A DNA stretch of 64,000 nt from Duganella sp. 1224 (GTDB taxonomy: Bacteria; Pseudomonadota; Gammaproteobacteria; Burkholderiales; Burkholderiaceae_D): positions 744,001 to 808,000 of the forward strand of contig NZ_JACBYS010000001.1 of assembly GCF_013408245.1 (NCBI RefSeq). The letters run 5' to 3'. The notes beneath the pieces were generated by a model. It worked only from the letters and a program-made list of their open reading frames with translations. It ran no database searches and was not told the DNA's origin. The position numbers and the translations under genes were made by a program. The first letter of the stretch is position 1; each line of letters begins with the position of its first letter. Shown piece by piece: positions 45,395 to 54,391 of the stretch.

Positions 45395-45470
45395 GGTGCG
45401 CTGCCGTACATACGACTAACTCAGCCGTTGTTACGATGGTTTCACTGTCCAATAAAAAGTGAGGCACATC

Positions 45471-45839
45471 ATGGCAAGCGCAAAACAGGTTCTGGTGGTG
45501 GATGATAATGTCGATGTGGTGGAGTCGCTGTCGGCGCTACTGCAGTGCCACGGCTACGAGACCGCCGCCGCGCACAACGGCTACGAGGCCTGCGACTGGG
45601 TCAAGGACGCCATGCCCAAGGCAATCATCATGGATCTGGGCATGCCATGGATGGACGGCTTTGGCGCGGTGCGCGCGATCCGCCGCATGCCGGGCGCGCA
45701 GTCGCTGCCGATCATCGCGCTGACCGGTTCCGCCGACCGCGATTCGGTCAAGAAGGCGGTCGCCGCCGGCTTTACCCAGCACTTCTCCAAGCCGCTGAAC
45801 TTCGACCACTTAAACAGCTACCTCGCCAGCTTGTCCTGA
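45471..45839 (+). CDS. Single-domain response regulator (CheY-like)
   Basis: A 122-residue stand-alone receiver. The acidic pair is in LVVDDNVDVV, the phospho-acceptor Asp in IIMDLGMPWMDG, the Thr/Ser in ALTGSA and the Lys in FSKPLN. There is no output domain. The ATG at 45471 is preferred over a GTG at 45459 because GTGAGGCA lies in front of it. Its last 30 bases overlap the 3' end of the convergent MFS gene. No kinase is adjacent; the hybrid kinase at 11907 has its own receiver. Confidence 0.9.
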   Translation: MASAKQVLVVDDNVDVVESLSALLQCHGYETAAAHNGYEACDWVKDAMPKAIIMDLGMPWMDGFGAVRAIRRMPGAQSLPIIALTGSADRDSVKKAVAAGFTQHFSKPLNFDHLNSYLASLS

Positions 45840-46985
45840 GCGACGGCCGGCGAACACCAGCAGCAGGCCGGCGGCGGCCATCACGGCGCCGGCCACCGGC
45901 ACTGCGGCATACCCCATGCCGGCCGAGATGACGTAGCTGCCGATGGCCGCGCCCAGCGCGTTGCCCAGATTGAACGCGCCAACGTTGACCGATGACGCCA
46001 GCCCCGGCGCCTCGGCCGCCGCGTGCATCACGCGGATCTGCACCGGCGGCACGATCGCAAACGCTGCCGCGCCCCACAAGATGACGCCAACCAGCGCGCC
46101 CCAGTGGCTGCTGAACAGCAGCGGCAGCACCAGCATGATCACCGCCAGCGCCGCCAGGAAGATCTTGGTGGCGCCATCCAGCGACCAGTCGGCCACCTTG
46201 CCGCCGACCCCATTCCCGATTGTGAAGCCAACGCCGATCAGCACCAGCGCCAGCGTGACGAAGCCGGACGAGGCGCCGGTCAGCGTGGTCAGCACCGGCG
46301 CGATATAGGTGTACAGCGCGAACATGGCGGCCGAGCCCATGACCGTGGTGGCCATGGCCATCAGCACCGTGGGGCTGGCCAGCACGCGCAGCTCCTTGCG
46401 GATGTCCGGCATGGCGCCGGCCTCGCCGCGCGGCAAGGCAAAGATCAGCGCCGCCATCGCCAGCAGGCCCAGGCCCGCCGTGCCGGCAAACGCCATGCGC
46501 CAGCCGATCTGCTGGCCGACCCAGGTGGCAGCGGGCACGCCGCCGATATTGGCGATGGTCAGGCCCATGAACATGGTGGCGACGGCGCTGGCGCGCTTGT
46601 CCGGCGTGACCAGGTTGGAGGCGACCACCGAGCCGATGCCGAAGAAGGCGCCGTGATTCAGGCTGGTGACCAGGCGCGACGCCAGCAGCGTCCAGTAGCC
46701 GGGCGCCATGGCCGACAGCAGGTTGCCGACCACGAAAATCGACAGCAGCACGATCAGCGCGTGCTTGGCCCGCAGGCGGGCCAGCAGCAGCGTCATGACC
46801 GGCGCGCCGATCATCACGCCCAGCGCGTAGGCGCTGATCAGCAGGCCGGCGCTGGGGATGGAGACATGGATGCCGTCGGCGATCACCGGCAGCAGTCCCA
46901 TGGGCGAAAATTCGGTGGTGCCGATGCCGAAGGCGCCAACCGCTAGTGCCAGCAGTGCCCAGGTGGGCTGTTTGTTCGTATCCAC
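45810..46985 (-). CDS. MFS transporter, DHA1/AraJ-like efflux family
   Basis: A 391-residue major facilitator with about 12 membrane helices. The N-terminal wording ALAVGAFGIGTTEFSPMGLLP is typical of AraJ/YdhP-like sugar or drug exporters, and motif A is the variant MTLLLARLRAKHALI. Length is normal for the family. A TATAGT -10-like sequence lies upstream on its strand. Substrate unknown. It overlaps the response-regulator gene tail-to-tail. Confidence 0.9.
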   Translation of the reverse strand: MDTNKQPTWALLALAVGAFGIGTTEFSPMGLLPVIADGIHVSIPSAGLLISAYALGVMIGAPVMTLLLARLRAKHALIVLLSIFVVGNLLSAMAPGYWTLLASRLVTSLNHGAFFGIGSVVASNLVTPDKRASAVATMFMGLTIANIGGVPAATWVGQQIGWRMAFAGTAGLGLLAMAALIFALPRGEAGAMPDIRKELRVLASPTVLMAMATTVMGSAAMFALYTYIAPVLTTLTGASSGFVTLALVLIGVGFTIGNGVGGKVADWSLDGATKIFLAALAVIMLVLPLLFSSHWGALVGVILWGAAAFAIVPPVQIRVMHAAAEAPGLASSVNVGAFNLGNALGAAIGSYVISAGMGYAAVPVAGAVMAAAGLLLVFAGRRSGQAGEVAV

Positions 46986-47110
46986 TGTGTTCTTTCAGCT
47001 AAGCAAAAGGCTTACTATAGTGGAGTCGGCGGTTTTGTGCTGAGGGGCGGGCGGGCATGCGCGGCTGCTCTGCCCTCTGGCTGTTGCCGCGATTGCCCGA
47101 AAGGGTAACT

Positions 47111-48781
47111 TTAACGCAGGGTTTCGGTCAGTACGCGGCCTTCCGCGCCGGCCGGCGGACGCACGTGCAGCAGGTTGGCCAGCGTCGGCGCGATGTCGAC
47201 CACTTCGGCGTACTGGCCGTAGGCGCCCGGCTTGATCCAGCGTTTACCCATGATCATCAGCGGCACGTTGGTGTCGTAGGCATACGGCGAGCCGTGCGAG
47301 GTGCCGCTATTGCCGGTGCCGAAGTACCAGAACGGCTTGAGCACCACCATCAGGTCGCCGGACGACTCGCGGTTCCAGGCGCGGCGCATCAGGGTGTTGA
47401 TGTGCGTGCCCTGCACCGCGCCGCTTTCAAACTGGGTGCGGGTGTAGGTGTCGACCACGCCGTTTTGCGCCAGCAGGTACTTGGCGGCGGCGTTTTCCAC
47501 GTCTTCGCGTTTCAGCTTGTTTTGCTCGGCCAGCACGTAGTCCAGGTGGATGTTCGGCAGCGACCAGGCTTGCACCAGTTTCGAGACGCCGAATTTGGCG
47601 GCCAGATGCTGGTCCAGCGCGGCCATCAGCTTGTCGCCGTCGAGGCGCTGGGCGTCGTAGTTCTGCGTCTTGGAGAATTCCGGCGTGTTGGGGAAGCCGT
47701 GGTCGGCGGTCAGCACCACCAGCACGTTGTCCATGCCGATGCGCTTGTCCAGGTAGTTGAAGAAGTCGGCCACCATGCGGTCCAGGCGTTGCAGGTGGTC
47801 GTGCGACAGCTTGCTCTCCGGGCCGAAGGCGTGGTTGACGTAGTCGTGCGCCGACAGGCTGACGCCCAGCAGGTCCGGCACGCCGGCCGGATTGCGGCCG
47901 AGGTTTTCGCCTTCCACCGCCGCGCGCGCGAAGTCCAGCGTCAGCTGGTCGAGGAACGGGCCGACGCGCAGGCTGGCGTAGTAGCCGGCGTCGATCTCGC
48001 CGCTCTCGCTGTAGTAGGTGTAGGGCAGGCGGTTGTGCGAGCCCGGTTTGGGAATGTTCAGGTCTTCCGGCGCGTCGCCGGCGTAGGCAGCTTCCGGCAG
48101 CAGCGGCGCCCAGGTCTTGCCGTAGTAGCGGTCCTGCGGCTTGGCGGCCAGGTACTTTTGCACCCACTCCGGATGCTGCTTCATGTAGTAGGTGCTGCTG
48201 GCGAAGTTGCCGGTTTTGTCCATGTACATGTAGGCGGTGCCGGTTTTACCGGCCAGCAGGATGGCGCCGCGGTCCTTGCCGGACACGGTGACCACCTTGC
48301 TGCGGCTGCCGGTGGCGTAGCGCAGTTCATCGCCCAGCGTGTTGACCTTTAGCTTGGCCGGCGAGGTGCCGTCGCTGGGTTTGGTCTCTTCGCCGATGTA
48401 GGTGTAGTTGCTGTCCTCGGTGCAGTACACCGACTTCTTGGTGAGCGGATCGATCCAGTTGTTGCCGATGATGCCGTGCACATAAGGATAGGCGCCGGTC
48501 AGCACGGCGCTGTGGCCGATGGCGGTGACGGTGACGCCGTGCGCCTGGTGCGCGTTGCTGAACGAGGCGCCCTGGTCCAGCATGCGGCGCAAGCCGCCCT
48601 GGCCAAACTGGTCGCGGTAGCGTTGCACCTGTTCGTTCGGCAGGCCGTCCACCACCAGCACGACCACCAGCTTGGGCAGGGTGGAGGCGGTGGTGGGCGC
48701 CGCAGGCGCGGCGTGAACGTGGGACAGGGCAAGGCAGGATGCGGCGATGGTGATCGCGCGCAGGGACAAGTTCTTGGTCAT
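47111..48781 (-). CDS. PafA-like alkaline phosphatase superfamily protein, exported
   Basis: A 556-residue exported phosphatase/phosphodiesterase of the alkaline phosphatase superfamily. It has a signal peptide (SCLALSHVHAAP), metal ligand Asp45 in VVLVVDGLP, a Thr nucleophile (Thr84 or Thr86) in HGVTVTAIGHSAVLTG, and later ligands in SLSAHDYVNHAFGP and LTADHGFPN. The length and YPYVHGIIGN segment fit the PafA type of phosphate-irrepressible monoesterase. It appears monocistronic. Choice between monoesterase and nucleotide phosphodiesterase is not certain. Confidence 0.85.
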   Translation of the reverse strand: MTKNLSLRAITIAASCLALSHVHAAPAAPTTASTLPKLVVVLVVDGLPNEQVQRYRDQFGQGGLRRMLDQGASFSNAHQAHGVTVTAIGHSAVLTGAYPYVHGIIGNNWIDPLTKKSVYCTEDSNYTYIGEETKPSDGTSPAKLKVNTLGDELRYATGSRSKVVTVSGKDRGAILLAGKTGTAYMYMDKTGNFASSTYYMKQHPEWVQKYLAAKPQDRYYGKTWAPLLPEAAYAGDAPEDLNIPKPGSHNRLPYTYYSESGEIDAGYYASLRVGPFLDQLTLDFARAAVEGENLGRNPAGVPDLLGVSLSAHDYVNHAFGPESKLSHDHLQRLDRMVADFFNYLDKRIGMDNVLVVLTADHGFPNTPEFSKTQNYDAQRLDGDKLMAALDQHLAAKFGVSKLVQAWSLPNIHLDYVLAEQNKLKREDVENAAAKYLLAQNGVVDTYTRTQFESGAVQGTHINTLMRRAWNRESSGDLMVVLKPFWYFGTGNSGTSHGSPYAYDTNVPLMIMGKRWIKPGAYGQYAEVVDIAPTLANLLHVRPPAGAEGRVLTETLR

Positions 48782-48861
48782 AGAGGATCGTCAGGTTGAA
48801 TAGGATAGCTTGGGCGTGCCGGATGCTATCCTATTCCTGTGACGGGACGATGACAAGAAGT

Positions 48862-50340
48862 TCAGGCCTTGCGCTTTTCGCCGGCCACCAGCTGCACGAT
48901 GATGGCGACCACGATGTTGAGCGCGAGCGCCAGCAAACCGGTGTAGGCGGTGTAGCTGTCGCCGCCGATCACCAGCGTGTGCACCGGCTTGATGCCGTCG
49001 CTGAAGGCCAGCGCGCTGCCGGCGACGATGCCGACCGCCCAGCCGCTGAGCAGCGCGCGGGCGCCGAACCAGCCGAAGAACAGGCCGAACACCACCGACG
49101 GGAAGGTCTGCAGGATCCACACGCCGCCCAGCAGTTGCAGGTCCAGCGCGAACTTGGTCGGCAGGAACAGGATGAACACCAGCGCGCCCACCTTGACCAC
49201 CAGCGACACCAGCTTGGCCACCTTGGCCTCGCCCTCCGGCGTCACCGCCGGATTCACATACGGCTTCCAGAAATTGCGGGTGAACAGATTGGCCGCGCCG
49301 ATCGACATCACCGCCGCCGGCACCAGCGCGCCGATGGCGATGGCGGCGAAGGCGAAGCCGCTGAACCAGCTCGGGAACAGGGCGTTGAACAGCGCCGGCA
49401 CCACGTCGTTGTTGCTGGCCACCGTGAGGTGGGCGGCATACGCCATGAAGCCCAGCAGCGCGATCAGGCCAAGCAGGATGGTGTAGGCCGGCAGGAACAC
49501 GGCGTTCTTGCGGATGGTGTCCGCGCTGTTGGCGGCGAAGATGCCGGTCAGCGTGTGCGGATACATGAAGGCCGCCATGGCCGACCCCAGCGCCAGCGTG
49601 GCGAACGGCAGGATCTGCGCCGGCTTCAGCGTCAGGCCGGTGGCGCCGCCCTTGGCGGCGAAGGCGTCGCCGGCGGCGCTGAACACCGCGCCATAGCCGC
49701 CCAGCTTGGCCGGCACCAGGATCACCGCCACCAGCACCACGATGTAGATCATCAGGTCCTTGACGAAGGCGATCAGCGCCGGCGCGCGCAGGCCGGCGGC
49801 GTAGGTGTACAGCGCCAGGATGACGAAGGCGGCGGCCAGCGGCAGCTCGCCGGTCAGGCCCAGCGCCTTGATCACCACTTCCATGCCCACCAGTTGCAGC
49901 GCGATGTAGGGCATGGTGGCCACCACGCCGGTCAGCGCGATGGCGAATTCCAGCGGGCGCGAACGGTAGCGGCCAAACACCACGTCGGCGGCGGTGACGT
50001 GGCCGGCCTTTTGCGCGGCGTGCCACAGCTTGGGCATGATGGTGTAGACGATCGGGTACACCAGGATGGTGTAGGGCAGGGCGAAGAAGCCGTAGGCGCC
50101 CACCGCGTACACCAGCGCCGGCACGGCGATCACGGTGTAGGCGGTGTAGAAGTCGCCGCCCACCAGGAACCAGGTGATCCAGGCGCCAAAGTTGCGCCCG
50201 CCCAGGCCCCATTCCTCCAGGTGGTTGCCTTGCTGCTTGGCGCTCATCCAGCGCGAGGCGCCGAAGCCCAGCACCGTCACCAGCACGAAGAAGAAGATGA
50301 AGACGCCGAGGGCGGTCCAGTTGACTTGATCCGGGATCAT
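48862..50340 (-). CDS. Sodium:solute symporter (SSS family)
   Basis: A 492-residue SSS-family transporter with about 13 membrane helices. Family features are WFLVGGDFYTAYTVIAVPAL, RYRSRPLEFAIALTG and ALVPAAVMSIGAANLFTRNFW. It overlaps the preceding DUF3311 gene by 4 bases, a standard partnership in which the small protein is an accessory subunit. The solute, possibly an organic acid or sugar acid, is not readable from sequence. Confidence 0.92.
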   Translation of the reverse strand: MIPDQVNWTALGVFIFFFVLVTVLGFGASRWMSAKQQGNHLEEWGLGGRNFGAWITWFLVGGDFYTAYTVIAVPALVYAVGAYGFFALPYTILVYPIVYTIMPKLWHAAQKAGHVTAADVVFGRYRSRPLEFAIALTGVVATMPYIALQLVGMEVVIKALGLTGELPLAAAFVILALYTYAAGLRAPALIAFVKDLMIYIVVLVAVILVPAKLGGYGAVFSAAGDAFAAKGGATGLTLKPAQILPFATLALGSAMAAFMYPHTLTGIFAANSADTIRKNAVFLPAYTILLGLIALLGFMAYAAHLTVASNNDVVPALFNALFPSWFSGFAFAAIAIGALVPAAVMSIGAANLFTRNFWKPYVNPAVTPEGEAKVAKLVSLVVKVGALVFILFLPTKFALDLQLLGGVWILQTFPSVVFGLFFGWFGARALLSGWAVGIVAGSALAFSDGIKPVHTLVIGGDSYTAYTGLLALALNIVVAIIVQLVAGEKRKA

Positions 50341-50519
50341 GGCTGGTCTCCCTTCTTCTTGTCATGCTGATAGACGAACCAGATGATCAGCGACGTCAGC
50401 GGGACCCAGGCAAACTGGTACCAGTAGAAGAAGGGGAAGCCAAACAGCGAGGGGAGTTCGTGGTTGTAGAAGGGCAGCCAGAGCAGGCCAAGAAAGGGCA
50501 GAGCAAGCAGGTAATGCAC
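50337..50519 (-). CDS. DUF3311-family small membrane protein
   Basis: A 60-residue protein with two hydrophobic segments (LLALPFLGLLWLPFYN and WVPLTSLIIWFVYQ) and a charged tail (HDKKKGDQP), the standard DUF3311 form. It is translationally coupled (4-base overlap) to the SSS symporter and likely forms part of that transporter. Confidence 0.85.
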   Translation of the reverse strand: MHYLLALPFLGLLWLPFYNHELPSLFGFPFFYWYQFAWVPLTSLIIWFVYQHDKKKGDQP

Positions 50520-50793
50520 GATGACTCCATATTTTTAGGTTATGGTGCAATAGTATAAAACCAGCACAAACCGCGCCACCTCCGATGTAGGGATAAAATT
50601 GTAGCGGGCTTGTTACAAACAAAAGCTATCGGGCTGCCGCGCCGATTGATTTTCTTAATTGCAATGGTGCGATTAAGCAACTAATTTGCCGCAAAAGAGC
50701 AGTTTTTTACCGGAGATGCCGGCACGAAATGATCACTATTGCCAAAACGCTGATAGAATGTAGTGGTGAGGAATCTTCTTGCAGGAGTCGATG

Positions 50794-51462
50794 ATGATTA
50801 ACGTGAACAACATTGGTGGCGGTACGCTGTCGGCAGCGCTGGTTGCTGACAAAGCGCTGGCGCCCGTCAAGGTTCAATCTGCCACGGACAGCAGCAACGC
50901 GGACCTGAGTGCATCGGTTGCCGCGTATTTCTCGTTGCCTGGCTTCAATGCCACCAGCCCCCTGCAGGCTGACACCAGCAATGCCGCCAACACCGGCGAC
51001 CAGGCCAACGCGCTGGTCAAGGCCGTGTCGGCAGACGATACGCTGAAAAGCGCGCTGCAACAGTTCGACGAGGGCCTGAAAAAACTGGTCCAGCGTCCGG
51101 AAACCCAGATCTTCCAGGCCCGCTTTGGCGCCGACAATGCCGCCAACAATGGCGTCAATGGCGGTAACGGCGTCAACAGCGCCAACGCGCCCGATCCGCT
51201 GCTGTCGCCCGAACCGCTGCCGGGCGTGGGCGAGGACGGCGTGCTGGGCGTGCCGCCGCCGGCCGCTGAAATGGCCGCCGACACCAATCACGACGGCAAG
51301 ATCAGCGAAGACGAGCGCATCCGTTACGAAGCGCCGCTGACCTACCGCAGCCTGGCGCATGACGATGGCGTCGACGCCCAGACCAACGGCCCCAGCGCGT
51401 TCTCGCTGACCGAGGTGAATACCGCTTACGGCGCCGTGGGCGCCGCCGCTGTCGCGGCCTGA
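50794..51462 (+). CDS. Hypothetical protein with an EF-hand calcium-binding motif
   Basis: A 222-residue protein with no signal peptide. It is rich in Ala, Asn and Asp, and carries one clear EF-hand loop, DTNHDGKISEDE, in its C-terminal third, followed by a short tail. I do not recognise the rest. The second of two adjacent ATGs (50794) has the better distance from CAGGAG. The gene is transcribed alone, divergent from the DUF3311/SSS pair, and ends in a strong terminator. The bases 50520-50790 hold the shared divergent promoter region; I see no further gene there. Confidence 0.75.
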   Translation: MINVNNIGGGTLSAALVADKALAPVKVQSATDSSNADLSASVAAYFSLPGFNATSPLQADTSNAANTGDQANALVKAVSADDTLKSALQQFDEGLKKLVQRPETQIFQARFGADNAANNGVNGGNGVNSANAPDPLLSPEPLPGVGEDGVLGVPPPAAEMAADTNHDGKISEDERIRYEAPLTYRSLAHDDGVDAQTNGPSAFSLTEVNTAYGAVGAAAVAA

Positions 51463-51486
51463 TCGCGTCTTTACCAGTCTTATCCC

Positions 51487-51526
51487 AAAAAAGGGCTTTG
51501 CCAGCGATGGCAAAGCCCTTTTTTTT
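51487..51526 (+). terminator. Rho-independent terminator
   Basis: A perfect 10-base stem GGGCTTTGCC/GGCAAAGCCC with loop AGCGAT (51503-51508) is followed by eight T. A run of A precedes the stem, so it may also terminate on the minus strand. It ends the EF-hand protein transcript 25 bases after the stop. Confidence 0.95.
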
Positions 51527-51652
51527 ATATCTCTCACGGCAATTAAATCACACCTGAGCCATAAAAAATGCGAACATCGTAGTTGAATGTACAGTCATTT
51601 AATCTTTAGTGTACGTCAACTTTAAATATTGGTAACAGTGCGGGAGATTGTA

Positions 51653-53194
51653 GTGAAAAGAAGAATCTTCAGGCAGTTCAACACGCTGGCCTTGCGGGCC
51701 GGCGTGGCGGCGTTGATCGCCGCCGGAGTGGGCGGTTGCGCGCTAGGCCCCGACTTCAAGGCACCCGCTGCGCCGGCCACTGCCGGCGACAGCTACACGC
51801 CGACGCCGCTGCCACAGCAGACGGTGTCGGCGCCGGGCATGGGCGGCGCGGCCCAGCAGTTCGCCTTCGGGCAGGAGATCCCGGCCCAGTGGTGGTCGCT
51901 GTTCAATTCGCCGGCGCTGGATCAGCTGATCCGCGGCGCGCTGGCGCAAAATCCGAACATGGCTGCTGCCGAGGCGACCCTGCGCCAGGCGCAGGAAAAC
52001 TACAACGCCCAGGCCGGCAATCTGCTGTATCCGTCGGTCAGCGCCCAGTTGGGCGGCGGCCGCCAGAAGGTCAGCGCGGCCACCGCCGGCGCGGCCGCCG
52101 GCGTCTATAACGTCTATAACGCCTCGGTCAACGTCGCCTATACGCCGGACGTGTTCGGCGGCACGCGGCGCACGCTGGAAGGCGCGCAGGCGGCCATCGA
52201 CTATCAGCGCTTCCAGGTCGAGGCGACTTACCTGACGCTGAGCGCCAACGTGGTCACCACCGCCATCCAGGAAGCCTCGCTGCGCGCGCAACTGCAGGCC
52301 ACGCGCGAGGTGCTGGATGCGCTGACCAAGCAGCAGAACGTCATCGAGAAGCAGTTCGAGTACGGCGCCATTCCGCGCACCACGGTGCTCAGCCAGCGCA
52401 ACCAGGTGGCGCAGATCAACGCCACCATCGCGCCGCTGGAGAAGGCGCTGGCAGCGGCGCGCCACCAGCTGTCGGTCCTGGCCGGCAAGCTGCCGGGCGA
52501 GGGCGGCATGCCGGAGTTCACGCTGGCGTCGCTGACGCTGCCGCAGCAGCTGCCGGTGTCGCTGCCCTCGGCGCTGGTGCGCCAGCGGCCCGACATCCGC
52601 GCCAGCGAGGAGGCGCTGCACCAGGCCAGCGCCGCCATCGGCGTGGCCACGGCGGCGCAGTATCCGCAGTTTTCGCTGACCGCGTCCTACGGGTCCAGCG
52701 CCGCCACCTTCGGCAAGCTGTTCGACTCGCAGACCACCGCCTGGAGCCTGCTGGCCGGCGTGGCGCAGCCGATCTTCAATGGCGGCGCGCTGAGCGCCCA
52801 GCGGCGCGCGGCCGAAGCGGCGTATGACGCCGCCTCCGCGCAGTACCGCGCCACCGTGCTGACCGCGTTCCAGAACGTGGCCGACACGCTGCGCGCGCTG
52901 GAGTCCGATGCCGCCGCGCTGCAGTCGCAGGCGCAAGCCGAGGCGCTGGCCAAGGAAACGCTGGATCTGGCCGAGCAGCAGTACAAGCTGGGTGGCATCA
53001 GCTACCTGACGCTGCTGGACGCGCAGCGCAGCTACCAGCAAACCCATATCGCCCTGGTGCAGGCGCAGGCCGCCCGCTACGCCGATACCGCCGCGCTGTT
53101 CCAGGCGCTGGGCGGCGGCTGGTGGAATCGCGCCAACGGCGTTCCCGCCGCGACGGCGGTTTCCGCCGCCGCCCCGTACGGCAAAAACCAATAA
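51653..53194 (+). CDS. RND efflux outer-membrane lipoprotein (OprM/NodT family)
   Basis: A 513-residue outer-membrane channel lipoprotein. The signal peptide has a lipobox GVGGC, followed by LGPDFKAPAAP, the usual start of NodT-family factors. The two OEP repeats contain ALAQNPNMAAAEATLRQAQ and RQRPDIRASEEALHQASA. The GTG at 51653 is chosen because GGGAG precedes it and it opens the lipoprotein signal; alternative starts lie upstream at 51629 and 51638. It is the first gene of a tripartite efflux operon, an order less common than adaptor-pump-channel. Confidence 0.9.
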   Translation: MKRRIFRQFNTLALRAGVAALIAAGVGGCALGPDFKAPAAPATAGDSYTPTPLPQQTVSAPGMGGAAQQFAFGQEIPAQWWSLFNSPALDQLIRGALAQNPNMAAAEATLRQAQENYNAQAGNLLYPSVSAQLGGGRQKVSAATAGAAAGVYNVYNASVNVAYTPDVFGGTRRTLEGAQAAIDYQRFQVEATYLTLSANVVTTAIQEASLRAQLQATREVLDALTKQQNVIEKQFEYGAIPRTTVLSQRNQVAQINATIAPLEKALAAARHQLSVLAGKLPGEGGMPEFTLASLTLPQQLPVSLPSALVRQRPDIRASEEALHQASAAIGVATAAQYPQFSLTASYGSSAATFGKLFDSQTTAWSLLAGVAQPIFNGGALSAQRRAAEAAYDAASAQYRATVLTAFQNVADTLRALESDAAALQSQAQAEALAKETLDLAEQQYKLGGISYLTLLDAQRSYQQTHIALVQAQAARYADTAALFQALGGGWWNRANGVPAATAVSAAAPYGKNQ

Positions 53195-53218
53195 CTCAAA
53201 CACGCAGGAGAACGATTC

Positions 53219-54379
53219 ATGGCCAAGCGTCCAACGACCAAGCGCATGCTCATCATGGTGGGGTTGGTGATCTTGTTGATCGCCGTACTCGCGTTCGGAA
53301 AATTTTTACAGATTAAAAAGCTGATCGCCAGCGCGCCCAAGCCGGGCGCGCAGGTGGTCACCGCCGTCAAGGTGCAGTCGGCCGAATGGCAGCCGCAGCT
53401 CACCTCTGTCGGCACGCTGTCGCCGGTGCGCGGCGTCGATGTCACCACCGAGATCGCCGGCCTGGTGCGCGAAGTGCGCTTCAAGTCCGGCGACGAGGTC
53501 AAGGCCGGGCAGGTGCTGTTCGAACTGAACGCCGACTCCGACATCGCCCAGCTGCGCGCGCTGCAAGCCAACGCCGACCTGGCGGCCACCACCCTCAAGC
53601 GCGACAAGCTGCAACTGCAGGCGCAGGCCATCAGCCAGGCGCAGGTCGATGCCGACGAGGCCGACCTGAAGTCGCGCCAGGCCCTGGCCGCGCAGCAAAA
53701 GGCGCTGGTCGACAAGAAGACCATCCGCGCGCCGTTCGCCGGCAAGCTGGGCATCACCGCCGTCAATCCGGGCCAGTACCTGAATCCGGGCGACAAGCTG
53801 GTGACGCTGCAGACCATCGACACCGTCTACGTCGACTTCTTCGTGCCGCAGAAGCAGCTGGCCAGCCTGTCCATCGGCCAGAAGCTGAACCTGACCAGCG
53901 ATGCCTATCCGGGCGTGGGCTTCGCCGCCAAGGTGACCTCGATCAGCCCGAAAATCGACGCCGCCACCCGCAACGTGCAGGTGCAGGCCACGGTGCCCAA
54001 CACCAAGCGCCAGCTGTTGCCGGGCATGTTCGCCAACGTCAGCCTGGATCAGGGCGAGCTGAAAAAATACCTGACCCTGCCGCAGACCGCCATCACCTAC
54101 AACCCGTACGGCTCGACCGTGTTCCTGCTGGCGCCACCGCCGGCCGACGCCAAGGACACGCTCAAGGATGACAAGGGCCAGCCCTACCTGGTGGCGCAGC
54201 AGGTATTCGTGACCACCGGTCCGACCCGCGGCGACCAGGTGGCCATCCTCACCGGCCTGAAAGAGGGCCAGACCGTGGTCACCAGCGGCCAGCTGAAACT
54301 GAAGAACGGCACGCCGGCGGTCATCGACAACAAGGTGCAACCGGCCAACAGCCCGAATCCGACGCCGCAGGAACACTGA
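53219..54379 (+). CDS. RND efflux periplasmic adaptor subunit
   Basis: A 386-residue membrane fusion protein. An N-terminal membrane anchor (LIMVGLVILLIAVLAFG) precedes a lipoyl domain (SVGTLSPVRGVDVTTEIAG), a short alpha-hairpin, and beta-barrel and membrane-proximal domains (IRAPFAGKLGITAVNPGQY, ATRNVQVQATVPN, VALVVTSG-like end). No lipobox is present, so it is anchored by the helix. The start follows CAGGAG, 24 bases after the channel gene. It bridges the pump at 54392 and the channel at 51653. Confidence 0.92.
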   Translation: MAKRPTTKRMLIMVGLVILLIAVLAFGKFLQIKKLIASAPKPGAQVVTAVKVQSAEWQPQLTSVGTLSPVRGVDVTTEIAGLVREVRFKSGDEVKAGQVLFELNADSDIAQLRALQANADLAATTLKRDKLQLQAQAISQAQVDADEADLKSRQALAAQQKALVDKKTIRAPFAGKLGITAVNPGQYLNPGDKLVTLQTIDTVYVDFFVPQKQLASLSIGQKLNLTSDAYPGVGFAAKVTSISPKIDAATRNVQVQATVPNTKRQLLPGMFANVSLDQGELKKYLTLPQTAITYNPYGSTVFLLAPPPADAKDTLKDDKGQPYLVAQQVFVTTGPTRGDQVAILTGLKEGQTVVTSGQLKLKNGTPAVIDNKVQPANSPNPTPQEH

Positions 54380-54391
54380 GGATAACGCGCC

